From Heliocidaris erythrogramma (taxonomy: Eukaryota > Echinodermata > Echinoidea > Camarodonta > Echinometridae): a DNA stretch of 64,000 bases. The DNA lies in the NCBI GenBank assembly GCA_025617745.1, contig CM046858.1, positions 30,084,534 to 30,148,533 of the forward strand. The letters run 5' to 3'. A model generated the notes under the pieces. The model saw only the letters and a program-made list of their open reading frames with translations, did not search any database and was not told where the DNA came from. The number at the start of each line of letters is the position of its first letter. Within the stretch, counting starts at the first letter, position 1. Made by a program: the position numbers and the translations under genes. Positions 12,645-24,186 of this stretch are shown here, one piece after another.

Positions 12645-12895
12645 TTGAGGTGTCGTGGTCTAGTGTATACGTCACCAGACTGTGGATCATATGGTTCCTG
12701 GTTCGAATCCTGCCGCAGCGCTAATGGCAAAACAGTCATCTACATTTATCACTCTCCACCCAGGTGAAGTAAATGGGTACCGGTTGGGAGAAATTGCTTA
12801 AATGCCTTAGCGCCTTTCATGGCAGCTCGGCTAAAGCTGCAGTAATTAAAGGGCAGAGAGTATATTTGTATAGTAGTTGTGCTATATAAATGGAC
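12645..12895 (+). mobile_element. tRNA-derived SINE
   Basis: The head carries an internal RNA polymerase III promoter: an A-box-like TGGTCTAGTGT at about 12656-12666 and a perfect B box GGTTCGAATCC at 12700-12710. A body of about 170 bp follows (AAATGGGTACCGGTTGGGAG at about 12769, then TTAGCGCCTTTCATGGCAGC). This is the layout of a tRNA-related SINE rather than a tRNA gene, because the acceptor stem does not pair cleanly. No poly-A tail or target duplication was resolved. Confidence 0.7.
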
Positions 12896-12902
12896 ATACA
12901 TG

Positions 12903-13721
12903 TACACTAAAGGAAAAAAGAAACTTATAAAAGTTCAAGAGATCACCAAATTAAATTCTCTGCATGGAAATGTACCAAATTTGGATATAATGTTGATTCA
13001 ATGCATGGCTTTAAATGACAGTCAATAACAAAAAGTTTTCTTCAATGCCACAAAAGAAATGTGCACTGAAGCAAAGGACTCTCTAATCCCCAAGTCACAA
13101 AGACAAACTGCAGCCTTGTACACCATATGCATGTCAATGAATGAAACAAAAGAATTTCAAAAGGGATTTGCAAGTTCATATCCAAACAGATTAATAGCCA
13201 ATATGTCCACCTCTAGCTTGCTGGCAAGCTGTACACCGTCTTCGCATGCTTCCGATCAGATTCGCGATGGTAGCCTGGGGAACATTGTTCCATTCCTCTT
13301 GCAGTGCTGCAATGAGCGTCTCCCTATTGATGGGTTGATTGTCACGCCTTGACACACGTCGACCAAGCTCTTCCCAGAGATGTTCAATTGGGGAAAGGTC
13401 TGGTGAACGGGCGAACCATGGCAGAACATCAATATCCTCTTGCTCGAGGGGTGCAAATCCCTTTTGAAATTCTTTTGTTTCATTCATTGACATGCATATG
13501 GTGTACAAGGCTGCAGTTTGTCTTTGTGACTTGGGGATTAGAGAGTCCTTTGCTTCAGTGCACATTTCTTTTGTGGCATTGAAGAAAACTTTTTGTTATT
13601 GACTGTCATTTAAAGCCATGCATTGAATCAACATTATATCCAAATTTGGTACATTTCCATGCAGAGAATTTAATTTGGTGATCTCTTGAACTTTTATAAG
13701 TTTCTTTTTTCCTTTAGTGTA
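12903..13721. mobile_element. Tc1-type element with 270-bp inverted arms
   Basis: Positions 12903-13172 and 13452-13721 are nearly identical inverted repeats of about 270 bp starting TACACTAAAGGAAAAAAG, with TA at each border as expected for Tc1/mariner insertion. The central 279 bp carries only the C-terminal part of a transposase. The structure fits an internally deleted foldback derivative of a Tc1-type transposon. Near identity of the arms suggests recent origin or gene conversion. Confidence 0.8.
13191..13565 (-). pseudogene. Tc1-type transposase, C-terminal fragment
   Basis: The 124-residue minus-strand frame contains a segment typical of the end of Tc1 transposases: residues 45-58 read LPWFARSPDLSPIE, then HLWEELGRRV, with EWNNVPQ further on and a SMRRRC..C..ARGGH tail. 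The Pro-Asp-Leu-Ser-Pro-Ile-Glu signature carries the last acidic residue of the DDE catalytic triad. The helix-turn-helix DNA-binding domains and the first two catalytic acids are missing, so the fragment cannot be an active enzyme. Its first 38 codons are merely the inverted arm, read again as an identical frame on the opposite strand at 13059. It is a decayed remnant within the foldback element. Confidence 0.8.
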
Positions 13722-14886
13722 TATTATTATAATTAGAATGACTGAACAGGAGTTTAAAGATCTTCAATTATATCTTGACCATTTTACCCACCCCCTCCCC
13801 ATTTCAAATGTTGTAGTCACATGCAGCCATTTTGTTACAGTAGCTCGTTAATGTGAGGAGGTCTTCCTATATAGTGAGATTACAGGGCCCCTAAATGATA
13901 TTAAGATAAGCACTGCCAGGGCCACTCCTTTATTAAATCTGCCCGCAGTGTATCACAAATTAATAATAATCTTATCTGATTCTATGAATTTATAAATTAT
14001 TAAGTAAATTATTATTTTATTCATTATCTTCTGAGAAAATCCATACTATTCAACACTTCATTTGACTTGAAACTATCTAATTGTGTGTTTCTCCTGCCTC
14101 TTTTTTATAGTTAGATTTATAATAATAGTAACATGCAATATACATGTACCAACCTAAAAGGAGATGGATCATTTAAAGAGTTCTTACAACTGTCAAAATT
14201 ATCTTTGTTTTTTAGGAGTACAATTGTTGTCATTGGTGTGTGTTGAACAAAAATTAGATGGTCATTTATTTTTCTTCTTTGTAGGGGTGTAGTGGGTAAA
14301 TAATCTTTAAATTGTAATTCAAATAATTTACTTCTTGGAAAGGGATTGAAATTAATAATGTATGATTCATTTAGATTGAATTTTTTTTTTTAATGCATGT
14401 ACATAATTTGTACTCAGAGAATATTATTTGACAAGTCGGCTGTGATGAAACTATATTGTATTGTAGTATATGAAAAAAGTGTATGCAGATGAATTATATA
14501 AATTATGTTGGAATTTTTAAAGGAGAAGAAGTAAACGTGTATTTAAGAAGTAAGACAATGTCTAAACTTCTCTAAAAACTGTCCTCATTTCTGCATGCAA
14601 GAAAATATTCATTAAAAAGTAAAAAAATATAAACGTATTTCTGAATTGACGTGTATAAACTATTGTACCTTAAATCTTGATTGTGAGAAAGATATACATG
14701 TAATTGAAAATTATTCTGTGAACATGATAAAGGTCCTTTCACATTATATCAATGAAATGAACCATATAGGGGAGGGGTGAGTGAACCAGGACATGTGATC
14801 AATGTGTATGTATGAGATAGAGAGGGAAGACAAAAAAAGATGAGAAAAGGCGAAACTGAGAAGATATGGTGAAAAGGAAAGAGAGA
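13722..14886. other. AT-rich non-coding DNA
   Basis: No gene or resolved repeat. It contains long A/T runs and a polypurine stretch just before 14887. Confidence 0.5.
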
Positions 14887-15151
14887 AGGGGCGGATCCAG
14901 GGGGGCACTTCCGGCCCCTCCCCCCCCCTTGGAAGAAAAGTATGCATTTTGTGCCCCCCTTTTAGAATGAAGACCTTTTTTCTTTTCTTTTTTTTTTTTT
15001 GCTTGTCAGCAAATTACGGAAGGGGAACTGGATCCCCATACCCCCCCCCCCCCCCCTTTTCGAGAAGCTGGCAAGACCAAAAAAATACGGGTCTACCTTG
15101 ACAAACCTTCATTTGTGTGCCCCTCTTATACTCAATCCTGGATCCGCCCCT
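14887..15151. mobile_element. MITE with perfect AGGGGCGGATCCAGG termini
   Basis: The 15-bp terminus AGGGGCGGATCCAGG at 14887-14901 is exactly inverted at 15137-15151. The interior is a run of C and T homopolymers without coding capacity. Flanking duplication was not resolved. Confidence 0.65.
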
Positions 15152-15575
15152 GGTGAGGTCTGAATAGAAGTGGTGGCGATGTCAAATTAAATTTAGCTTA
15201 ACCCTTCCTCTAAAAATAATAATGAAATAGGTTAATAAATGAATATATGCATACATAAATACACACCTAATATTAATAATATTGATAATTAATTAATTTT
15301 TAAAAAATATTTGAATAAATGAATAAAAAATAATACAAAAAATAAACCATGAATAACCAAGAATTAATGAATAGAATTATTTAAAAAATTTTAATAAAAG
15401 ATAATATGAATTGAATTCATGTCGAAATTTCCAATTTCCAATTAAATTCCCTGCAGCAAGAATCACTGGTTTTGCCTTTAACGTTGTTGTTGTTGCTGTT
15501 TTTTTTTTTTTTTTCTGTTTTATGGATGTGTTTAGCCGTTATCATAAATTATGAAATATTCATACCCTGACAGCA
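15152..15575. other. AT-rich non-coding DNA
   Basis: Very A/T-rich spacer with an imperfect AATAAATGAATAAA pattern and a T16 run near 15500. No gene is seen. Confidence 0.5.
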
Positions 15576-15850
15576 CAGCTATATATACACGTCCTCGGGC
15601 ACGTCCAGTGCAGCGAGATGGTATGACGCTCGGTACCTTTCCCTCGCCTTGCCCAGCCGCCTACGCTGACGCTAGCTAGACTGTATACCGTTAACGAGGT
15701 CAGCAGACGACGCATTCATTGATTCCGCATTTTGATGGATCAGCGAATGGATTTTATTTAATTTCAGCAGTACGCCCGCAGCGGTAGAGAGGTTACTCCT
15801 ATCCCGAAATGCATTGCGAGTGGTCACAAAATCAGCTTGCCGAAAACGTC
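15576..15850 (+). promoter_or_regulatory. possible TATA promoter / upstream transcript start
   Basis: TATATATA at 15580-15587 is followed by CpG-containing, GC-richer sequence (15590-15850) after a long AT-rich stretch. The spacing to TCCAGTG near 15606 would suit a TATA-directed start. No open reading frame follows before the PPIL6 start codon, so it could serve an alternative 5' UTR or a non-coding transcript. Motif inference only. Confidence 0.3.
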
Positions 15851-16149
15851 ATGAATTTAGCACACTGGTACAATCACTGATCACAAAGGTGCCTATTTAC
15901 GATAAGATTATAGATTATAGAAATAAAATTTACACGGTATTATGAATAGAATAATGTTTTAAATAATGTATTCTTGCATTATATATTTTTTTTTAAATCT
16001 GTATCTATTCATAGTATCTCCTTTTGTCTTCATGTCGCTATCAATCCGTCATTGTATTACTTCGATTTATGGTTTTGTTGGCATGCCTACCAAAATGTAC
16101 GCGCACTTCAACTGCATGCCCATAAGAAGTGAACCTTCCACAGAACTCC

Positions 16150-16235
16150 TAAAGTGTTGACGCCCTCTACGTTCGTTGATACGTACATATTGCGCATGCG
16201 CGTTACGTTGACAACGGATTTTACGAAAGACCAAA
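16150..16235 (+). promoter_or_regulatory. PPIL6: PPIL6 proximal promoter with NRF1-like site
   Basis: TGCGCATGCGC at 16191-16201 matches the NRF1 palindrome, 35 bp before the start codon. It is followed by GTTACGTTGACAAC (16202-16215), which resembles the imperfect palindrome bound by RFX factors but departs from consensus at one or two positions. PPIL6 is linked to ciliated cells in vertebrates, so an RFX-like box would make sense; this part is inference. Confidence 0.4.
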
Positions 16236-16328
16236 ATGGCAGGGTCAGGGATCATAATGCAGGTCCAATTGACAGTTATTGGGCTTTTACCAAATGAAAC
16301 GTTTCATATTGCCCGAAGCTGTGCCCAG
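16236..16328 (+). CDS. PPIL6: PPIL6 coding exon 1 (residues 1-31)
   Basis: PPIL6 is a peptidyl-prolyl cis-trans isomerase-like protein with an N-terminal extension ahead of a cyclophilin domain. The frame starts at ATG 16236 in an AAAATGG context and reads MAGSGIIMQVQLTVIGLLPN and then ETFHIARSCAQ, ending exactly at CAG|GTATGT (phase 0). The pattern V-x-G-L...F-x-I-A-[KR]-S matches the start of vertebrate PPIL6 as I recall it, just after its variable N-terminal tail. The exon joins in frame with 43529-43691 across a 27.2 kb intron filled with transposons. The cyclophilin catalytic domain is not in the window. Recognition rests on memory of the family, not on a search. Confidence 0.75.
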
Positions 16329-16821
16329 GTATGTTTTTAGTTTACTTTTATGATGACTGATGTGCCTAAATATCATTCTTTGATAAGTTATGTTTTTAAA
16401 GAGGGTTTGTTTCGGTGTAGGCCTAGCCTAAACAGTTTGAACACAGTCCCATATATTGAGAATTGTGTCAGTTATTAAAGACGGGTTTGGGGCATTGCCA
16501 TTGCCATTGCATTCACTCATAGGCACATCAGCAAGCAATGGTCATATTCACATCAGCAAGCAATGGTCATATTGACCATTAGGATCATATACATGTGTGT
16601 ATACTGGGTATTGGGGATACAGATGTAATTTTGTTTGAAATGGAGGTTTTTGTGGGCAAACTGATACTTAGGTATCAGTCTATACATATGAATTTACAAG
16701 TTCGTTAAGACACAAAATGTAGAAAGTTATAAAAACTTACATTTACAGCCTTGTTTTTGGTAGTTGTTACACAGACATCGACACGTATGACGACTGCTCT
16801 CAATATGTTGCGCACTAGTGA

Positions 16822-19800
16822 TAGGGATACCAATACACCGAGGGTGCGTTGGCTACGCTTTGCTTCTAATACGCGCTCGCCTTCGCCCTCGGCCTTGGAA
16901 AATAATTGATGACTACAAAATTATTTTTCAAAAACATTTCTTTGATTTCATCACTGAAACAAAGACAATGACACATACAAAAACATCCCTTAAATTACGA
17001 TCTTTAACAGAACTTACTCGTTTGAGTTACGATGTTGCAGAATTTGGCGGTTTTGAATCCAATAATTTCCATAGCAGCTCACGAAAAACGTACACACATC
17101 GCAAATGCGTAACGAAGCCAAAATTCGGGAGGGCGCTGCAAGTTTGATCACTAAAAATGTTCTAACTGGCAACAAGTAGGCACAAAAAATAAGGGTGATA
17201 GCTTCAGTCGAAGAACTTTTGATAGTGAATAATTCATGAGATGTCAATGTACGGTACCCTTATAGACTTGAAAATATAAAGAAAATAGAGGATTTGCTCC
17301 TTATTTTACACTTTTACTTTATTGACATAAAGGTATAGATAGAAGATGATTTTTAAGTCAAACGTACTTTGGTTTGAGCTCCATAGCTATAGCCATCTCA
17401 AAAATAGAGGGAAAACTGTGAAATATGACGTCATATTTTCGCGCCGACCAGGTCTCTAACTCATGAATAAAGATAATTATTGCAACGTTATTGCGAAATA
17501 TCTAGTTTATATCGGTGTGGAAACATGAATATTGATGAGCTTCTTACGTGACACGCGAGGGAAATCATGTAGCCTAGTCTCACATGAAGACCCTATTTCT
17601 CATATCAGTGCACACAGGCATCAAGATCGTCCATAGAGTGCAATACTAACCCTATGAGTATTAGAAGTGTTCAAAAGGATAATTTAGTAAATATGACTGA
17701 ATAATAAGTCTACTCTTACCCAGTCCTGACCTTTGATTGCCGATTCTTGAACCCGTTGTATAGTGGAAGATTGTGTGTGGCTGGCTGTATACTGTATTCA
17801 CAACAGTCAGACTGCGCACGTGGATGGAAGCGTAGGCCAGAGAGAGAGAGAGAGAGATGCATAATGCATGCGCTGCCTGTCCATTCTTCGCCGTCGATCT
17901 CTGAACAAAATTATTGTGCAGCACGTACGGATATAATCTGGATGAGCGTAGGGTATTTTGGGAGAGAGAGGAAAAGAGAGACATGTGTTTTGCATTCGCT
18001 CTACAAACACGCAGAGGTCAACAAATTTAGGACAGATAAGGTCCATAGAGCTTTCATTGTTTCGAACTCAAGGATGCAACATTCCTTTGCATCAGTTTAC
18101 ACTTTGAAAATGAGCTGCAGAATGCAAGGGACTTTCACATGATTATACCTGTATAATAACTATAACTTTGTGCAGGTCATGCTCTTCCTTTCTTTATATG
18201 TTTTTTTCCTTTCGTTATATATATTTTTCTTTGATGTATGTTTGATCTTGTTCTGTTCATGCCAATCTTTTGAAACGTTTGTAAATATTGTGATTATATT
18301 TTTATTGAATATACACATAAATTAAAAGAAAAACATTTCGTGGCTGCCTTCTTAAATCCCTTTTTTCTTCGTCCAACTAATAAATGTTTCATCCTGTTAG
18401 CATGTAAAAGCCTATAACTAAAAATGTGAGATATTGATTACGATATAATATAAGAAAATATTAATCATATCTGAGAAAAATAAACCACATTAATTATGTA
18501 CTTTTCAATTCAATAAATAGTAACTGTTTCGAGTATGTTTAAGAAATTCGGTCTATATGAAATATTAAAAAGACGCAACAGACCACTAAATTATTTCAAT
18601 CATATGATAAGTTTGAATAAATATCAGTTAATAACAATGAGAAATTGTCTCTTTCCAAAAACATAAATTTACTCAATATATCAAACATGAAACTCCATCA
18701 ACAAATGATTCTTTACATCAATGATCATTGCAACAATACATGCCGAATTAGAACACTAAAAATTTATAGTAATGTAATTCTTTCATGAAGGACAAAGAAC
18801 TCAACTATCCTACACTATCATTACAGCATGCACGATCATGACGATGGCACAACTCCATCTTTGTCTACACCTATTAAGTATTATCATATTCTACGAAAAG
18901 TATATATATATTCTTACCGAAATGGGCCTTTGTAGCTGTTCCACCACGTCTAAAAATATCCAGGTATATGCTACAGTATGTAACTCAGACCTTTCAGAAA
19001 GCGTCATTTCAACAATCATGCATTCCAGAATGACCAGAACATGTAATTTGGGAGAACAAAGAACTCCCTGTTTCCTGACTCGGTTTCCCGCTCGGTTTAC
19101 ATCTTATAATCTTATAATCTCTATAATCTTAGAGTAAAGATGCTGGTAGTCTTTGAACAGACTCTTGAGGTTGTTTCTGATTTTATTGACTATTGTTTTC
19201 ATTATGATGTGATCAATCTTGTACAAACTTTGTGAAAATAAACGTCAGCTTCTTAGTGGCAAGTCGTCTTTTTTTTTTGTTGAATAACTTTTGACTTTCC
19301 TCTTATATTTTTAAACATTAAACAATGAATCATGAAAAAGGGTCCAAGACGGCAACAAGACAATCAATTATGAAATAGACCTCTAGGTCCAAAACGGGGT
19401 AGAAAGACCCATTGCCAAAATGCCTTATCCTTGTTACGGGTATGAGGCTTTTTCCTTTTCGGCGTTGCCGGTTTTGCTGACTGCATTCTTTTACCTGGTA
19501 ATATTATTTTTGTTAATTTAAAAATAAGTTAATAATAAAAGAATTTAAGCAATAATATATATCTATACTTGTGAATATTATTATTTTATACTTCTCTTTT
19601 GTCATAAAATATTTTTGAGAATGCTTACAATCATAATTTACCGACCTACATAAAATCGGCAAGACAAGCTGACTCTATCGAGCGAAGCGAAACCGCTAAG
19701 TTCAGTGCGTATTGAACTCTGTATCGTGCATACATGTGATCGTGAGCAAGCGCTAGGCAGAGCTCCACGCACGACGGCAGAGTCAGAGCGTGAATGACAA

Positions 19801-20323
19801 GAAACCACAGATAAGGCCAGTAAAATTTCAGATCTTTACTAAAAATTTAGGTCTAGTGTCTGATTATTAGAATGTATAGTCTAATTCTTTTTTTCAAAAT
19901 CGTTCGAGCTCGAAATCTTCCATTTTGTGCTCGGTCTCACAGTACAGAATTTTAAAATACTGTTTACGCATTCTCCAAGACTAGCGACCGAAATTGAGCT
20001 CGCTGGGGCGGGGAATTTGAATTTCATATAGGCACCGGTGTGCCTTTGTTATTGTAATCAGCAATGATCAGCTGACTTTTGGCCTTTCTAATTGCCAACG
20101 TAACGACTTTAGAGCATGACGTTGCAGTTTTTTCAAGGCGATATTCTCAAGAAGGCGTAGCTGAAGTTCCCAACTTTGCAGCAAAATATCTCTCTTTCAA
20201 GACCATTTCTGAGACAGCAAATTGGTGAGTTTGTTTTGTGTTGACACTGCCTTTCATCAGGGATAGTTTTTAAGGGGTAATTATCTTTAATTTAAAAGTC
20301 AGATTTTGGTATTAGTGTCCCTA
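16822..20323. mobile_element. element U, hAT-like, 3.5 kb, inserted in A-I
   Basis: The 8-bp sequence ACTAGTGA occurs at 16814-16821 and again at 20324-20331, and the two halves of A-I resume exactly there. The left end TAGGGATACCAATAC and the inverted right end (T)AGGGACACTAATAC form short terminal inverted repeats. An 8-bp duplication with TAGGG-type ends is the hallmark of hAT transposons. No transposase frame was recognised inside, so it is non-autonomous or decayed. A GA microsatellite lies at about 17840-17856, and a donor-like ATTG|GTGAGT at 20225 faces the right end. Confidence 0.75.
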
Positions 20324-20340
20324 CTAGTGAGGCCGCTCTA

Positions 20341-21282
20341 GGGTGTGCGCGCCGGTATTCGGTCATATTCCAGAATTCGGTCACGCAGCTCTTTGAACAG
20401 CTGTGAAGAACTCATAAATAATTTTTGGAGCTCGAAAACTGTACATAACAGACACATGAACAAGGTACCTCTAATGTTGAAAGCAATTCAGGTCGGACGC
20501 CCTGGAAAAGATCTCCAAATACCCTCGAAACTGGTCAGTGTTACCCAAGTTTCCGCACTTCCGGGTTCCGTTAGCGCGTGAGTTAACACGCATAGCCATA
20601 TGTAGACGCCTATGGTGAAATAACTATGTGTGCAGGTGCAATGAATTTAGTATGTGTGTGAAGAGGAGCTTCCGGGTCTTCCATCTATCGCAGCGAATTT
20701 GCAAATGGCGATCTCAGCGATGAGCAAGAGAATATATACCTCACCCCTGCCAGTGAGATGGCGCTCTTCCAGTATTCGGTCAGGCAACATTGAGTGCCTT
20801 GCGCCAACGCGCTTTGTGTGCAACTTGTCGCTTTGCGCTTCACCGACGCGCTTTGCGCTTTGCTGACGCGCTTTGCTCTTTTTAGAAATACATTTTGTGC
20901 ATTATTTCTGACCCTAGAGCTTCGATTTGTGGATTTTAATGGATAAAAATTCTCATACATTTAATTATGAATATATAGAAGCCACAGAAAATGCCTAAAA
21001 ACGCAGAAATGTGACAAAAATGGTTATATAGCTCTCCCGAGATGCAGCGCACTATCGCGTGACCGAATTGTGGGCGGCGCCGACCGAATACTGGGCGGAA
21101 AACTTCTCCTTCTTCTGTCGGCGATATCTTTTCGGGTAAGTTTCCATGTTTTAAATTATTTTGATAATTATTTAAAGGACAATTTTGCCGTTCTTTTGAT
21201 GGTAGATTGTCAATTTAAAGAGATAGGTATTCATATCAGCGGCGATTTCTTTTTAAGTGACCGAATACCGGGGCGCGCACCC
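20341..21282 (+). mobile_element. element B, copy 1, TA target duplication
   Basis: The 942-bp insertion begins GGGTGTGCGCGCCGG and ends CCGGGGCGCGCACCC, flanked by TA at 20339-20340 and 21283-21284. Uninterrupted A copies read straight across this site. The decamer TATTCGGTCA or a close variant occurs three times forward (20356, 20374, 20773) and three times inverted (21060, 21081 imperfect, 21258), like symmetric transposase binding sites. A small frame (MCEEELPGLPS...) is conserved in B2, but this reflects DNA identity and is not evidence of a protein. Confidence 0.75.
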
Positions 21283-21337
21283 TACATGGTTACGCACCAT
21301 AGATACGTACGCAGAATGTTACGCACACAAGCTATTC

Positions 21338-21474
21338 TACGAAGACCTAGAAGGGCCAAACTGACGACGTAAAAAAAAAAAATATTACGTACGTACGTAC
21401 ATAGTATTATTACGTACGTACGTAATATTTTTTATTTTTTTACGTCGTCAGTTTGGCCCTTTCAGGTCTTCGTA
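21338..21474. repeat. A-family core hairpin (A-I)
   Basis: A near-perfect palindrome running TACGAAGACC ... GGTCTTCGTA, with two blocks of ACGTACGTACGT flanking a short centre. Equivalent 136-bp hairpins lie at 22131-22266, 23129-23264, 23756-23891 and 27170-27305. A-VII lacks it. Confidence 0.85.
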
Positions 21475-21809
21475 GGAGATAGACGAACCGATCGGGCCGG
21501 TACCACTACGAGCGCTGAGGGCTCCCTTCAGCATAATCGTGAAAAATACTAAATGGATGCTCTGACGGGTCTCGATAGGTGTTATCGAAAAAAAGGACCC
21601 AAAATTTCAGGAAACCCTCTTCAAAGGTCACAAAACAAACTGGTAAGTTTTAATCATCTATTATTCAACATAATTAGTTATATTTAAGTAAACTCCAAGA
21701 TATGGGTTTCACTTAAATATAGCCAAAAATGCACAGTGATACATATTAGTACCGTACTCACTATTGCCTGCGTTACTACACAGTCGGCAATGGCGTGTAC
21801 CTATGAGTG

Positions 21810-22602
21810 GTCATATTGACCATTAGAATCATATACATGTGTGTATACTGGGTATTGGGGATACAGATGTAATTTTGTTTCAAATGGATGTTTTTGTGGG
21901 CAAACTAATACTTAAGTATCATTCTTTAGAGTTTAAGTAATATCAGTTCGTTAAGATACAAAATGTAGAAAGTTATAAAAACTTACATTTACAGCTCTCT
22001 TTTTGGAACTTGTTACCCACACCTGCATACGGATCACGATTGCTCTCAATATGTTGCGCACTAGTGAGGCCGCTCTACATGGTTACGCACCGTTGATACG
22101 TACGCAGAATGTTACGCACACAAGCTATTCTACGAAGACCTGAAAGGGCCAAACTGACGACGTAAAAAAATAAAAAATATTACGTACGTACGTAGTAATT
22201 ATTACGTACGTACGTAATATTTTTTCTTTTTTTACGTCGTCAGTTTGGCCCTTTCAGGTCTTCGTAGGAGATCGACGAACCCATCGCGCCGGTACTACTA
22301 CGAGCGCTGAGGGCTCCCTTCATCATAATCGTGAAAAATACAAACTGGATGCTGACGGGACAGTCTCGATAGCAGTTATCGACAAAAAGGACCCAAAATT
22401 TCAGGAAACCCTCTTCAAAGGTCACAAAACAACCTGGTAAGTTTTAATCATCTATTATTCAATATAATTCTTTGGATGTAAGTAAACTGTAATATATTAT
22501 ATTCAATTAAATACAGCCAAAAATGCACAGTGATGCAGTTTAGGTATGGGATGTGTGTTGGCTGCGTTACTACACAGTCGGCAATGGCGTGTACCTATGA
22601 GT
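21810..22602 (+). mobile_element. family A element, copy A-II
   Basis: Begins at GTCATATTGACCATTAG, lacking the first about 30 bp of A-I, and runs uninterrupted to CCTATGAGTG at 22602. It contains the intact site where B1 inserted in A-I (GCCGCTCTACATGG) and the uninterrupted ACTAGTGA site used by U. Its hairpin is at 22131-22266. The variant GGTATGGGATGTGTGTTGGC near the right end distinguishes it from A-I. Confidence 0.8.
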
Positions 22603-22793
22603 GCTCATAGGTACACGCCATTGCCGACTGTGTAGTAACGCAGGCAATAGTGAGTACGGTACTAATATGTATCACTGTGCATTTTTGGCTATATTTAAGT
22701 GAAACCCATATCTTGGAGTTTACTTAAATATAACTAATTATGTTGAATAATAGATGATTAAAACTTACCAGGTTGTTTTGTGACCTTTGAACA
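22603..22793 (-). mobile_element. family A right-end fragment, A-III
   Basis: Inverted copy of the last about 190 bp of A-I (compare 21623-21809), ending abruptly at TGTGACCTTTGA where the full inverted copy A-IV begins. It carries the A-I-type variant, not the A-II type. Confidence 0.75.
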
Positions 22794-23602
22794 CTCATAG
22801 GTACACGCCATTGCCGACTGTGTAGTAACGCAGCCAACACACATCCCATACCTAAACTGCATCACTGTGCATTTTTGGCTATATTTAATTGAATATAATA
22901 TATTACAGTTTACTTATATCCAAAGAATTATATTGAATAATAGATGATTAAAACTTACCAGGTTGTTTTGTGACCTTTGAAGAGGGTTTCCTGAAATTTT
23001 GGGTCCTTTTTGTCGATAACTGCTATCGAGACTGTCCCGTCAGCATCCAGTTTGTATTTTTCACGATTATGATGAAGGGAGCCCTCAGCGCTCGTAGTAG
23101 TACCGGCGCGATGGGTTCGTCGATCTCCTACGAAGACCTGAAAGGGCCAAACTGACGACGTAAAAAAATAAAAAATATTACGTACGTACGTAATAATTAC
23201 TACGTACGTACGTAATATTTTTTATTTTTTTACGTCGTCAGTTTGGCCCTTCCAGGTCTTCGTAGAATAGCTTGTGTGCGTAACATTCTGCGTACGTATC
23301 AACGGTGCGTAACCATGTAGAGCGGCCTCACTAGTGCGCAACATATTGAGAGCAATCGTGATCCGTATGCAGGTGTGGGTAACAAGTTCCAAAAAGAGAG
23401 CTGTAAATGTAAGTTTTTATAACTTTCTACATTTTGTATCTTAACGAACTGATAACTTAAACTCTAAAGAATGATACTTAAGTATTAGTTTGCCCACAAA
23501 ACCATCCATTTGAAACAAAATTACATCTGTATCCCCAATACCCAGTATACACACATGTATATGATTCTAATGGTCAATATGACCATTGCTTGCTGATGTG
23601 CC
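22794..23602 (-). mobile_element. family A element, copy A-IV
   Basis: Nearly exact reverse complement of A-II, sharing its diagnostic variants and the hairpin (23129-23264). A-II and A-IV thus form the arms of a palindrome centred on A-III. It retains the left-end block GACCATTGCTTGCTGATGTG. Confidence 0.8.
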
Positions 23603-24186
23603 TTTGAAGAGGGTTTCCTGAAATTTTGGGTCCTTTTTGTCGATAACTGCTATCGAGACTGTCCCGTCAGCATCCAGTTTGTATTTTTCACGATTATGAT
23701 GAAGGGAACCCTCAGCGCTCCTAGTAGTACCGGCGCGATCTGTTCGTCGATCTCCTACGAAGACCTGGAAGGGCCAAACTGACGACGTAAAAAAATAAAA
23801 AATATTACGTACGTACGTAATAATTACTACGTACGTACGTAATATTTTTTATTTTTTTACGTCGTCAGTTTGGCCCTTCCAGGTCTTCGTAGAATAGCTT
23901 GTGTGCGTAACATTCTGCGTACGTATCTACGGTGCGTAACCATGTAGAGCGGCCTCACTAGTGCGCAACATATTGAGAGCAGTCGTCATCCGTATGGAGG
24001 TGTGGGTAACAAGTACCAAAAAGAGGGCTGTATCTTAACGAACTGATAACTTAAAATCTAAAGAATGATACTTAAGTATCAGTTTGCCCACAAAAACCTC
24101 CATTTCAAACAAAATTACATCTGTATCCCCAATACCCAGTATACGATCCTAATGGTCAATATGACCATTGCTTGCTGATGTGATTG
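23603..24186 (-). mobile_element. family A element, truncated copy A-V
   Basis: Starts inside the family at CTTTGAAGAGGGTTTCC without the right end and proceeds through the hairpin (23756-23891) to the left-end block near 24160-24186. Part of the segment between the acceptor-like block and the left end is deleted relative to A-IV. A further displaced A scrap lies at about 24192-24235. Confidence 0.75.

Larger units (their letters stand above)
16514..21809 (+). mobile_element. family A element, copy A-I, split by U and B1
   Basis: Its ends are CACTCATAGGCAC at 16514 and, inverted, GTGTACCTATGAGTG ending at 21809. Removing U (16822-20323) and B1 (20341-21282) leaves roughly 850 bp colinear with A-II, A-IV and A-VI. 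Family A has no long reading frame. It carries a 136-bp near-perfect hairpin (here 21338-21474), an acceptor-like CTTACATTTACAG toward its left end and a strong donor-like CTG|GTAAGT toward its right end. It appears to be a non-autonomous DNA element; the superfamily is not determined. Confidence 0.65.

Noticed and set aside
12644-12720. A functional tRNA gene
   Set aside because: A and B boxes are present but the acceptor stem does not pair, and a SINE body follows.
22240-23155. Identical 61-codon frame (MTFEEGFLKFWVLF...) in two copies
   Set aside because: It is the A-II/A-IV inverted repeat read twice, and part of it runs into the DNA hairpin. Identity is at the DNA level and other A copies break the frame.
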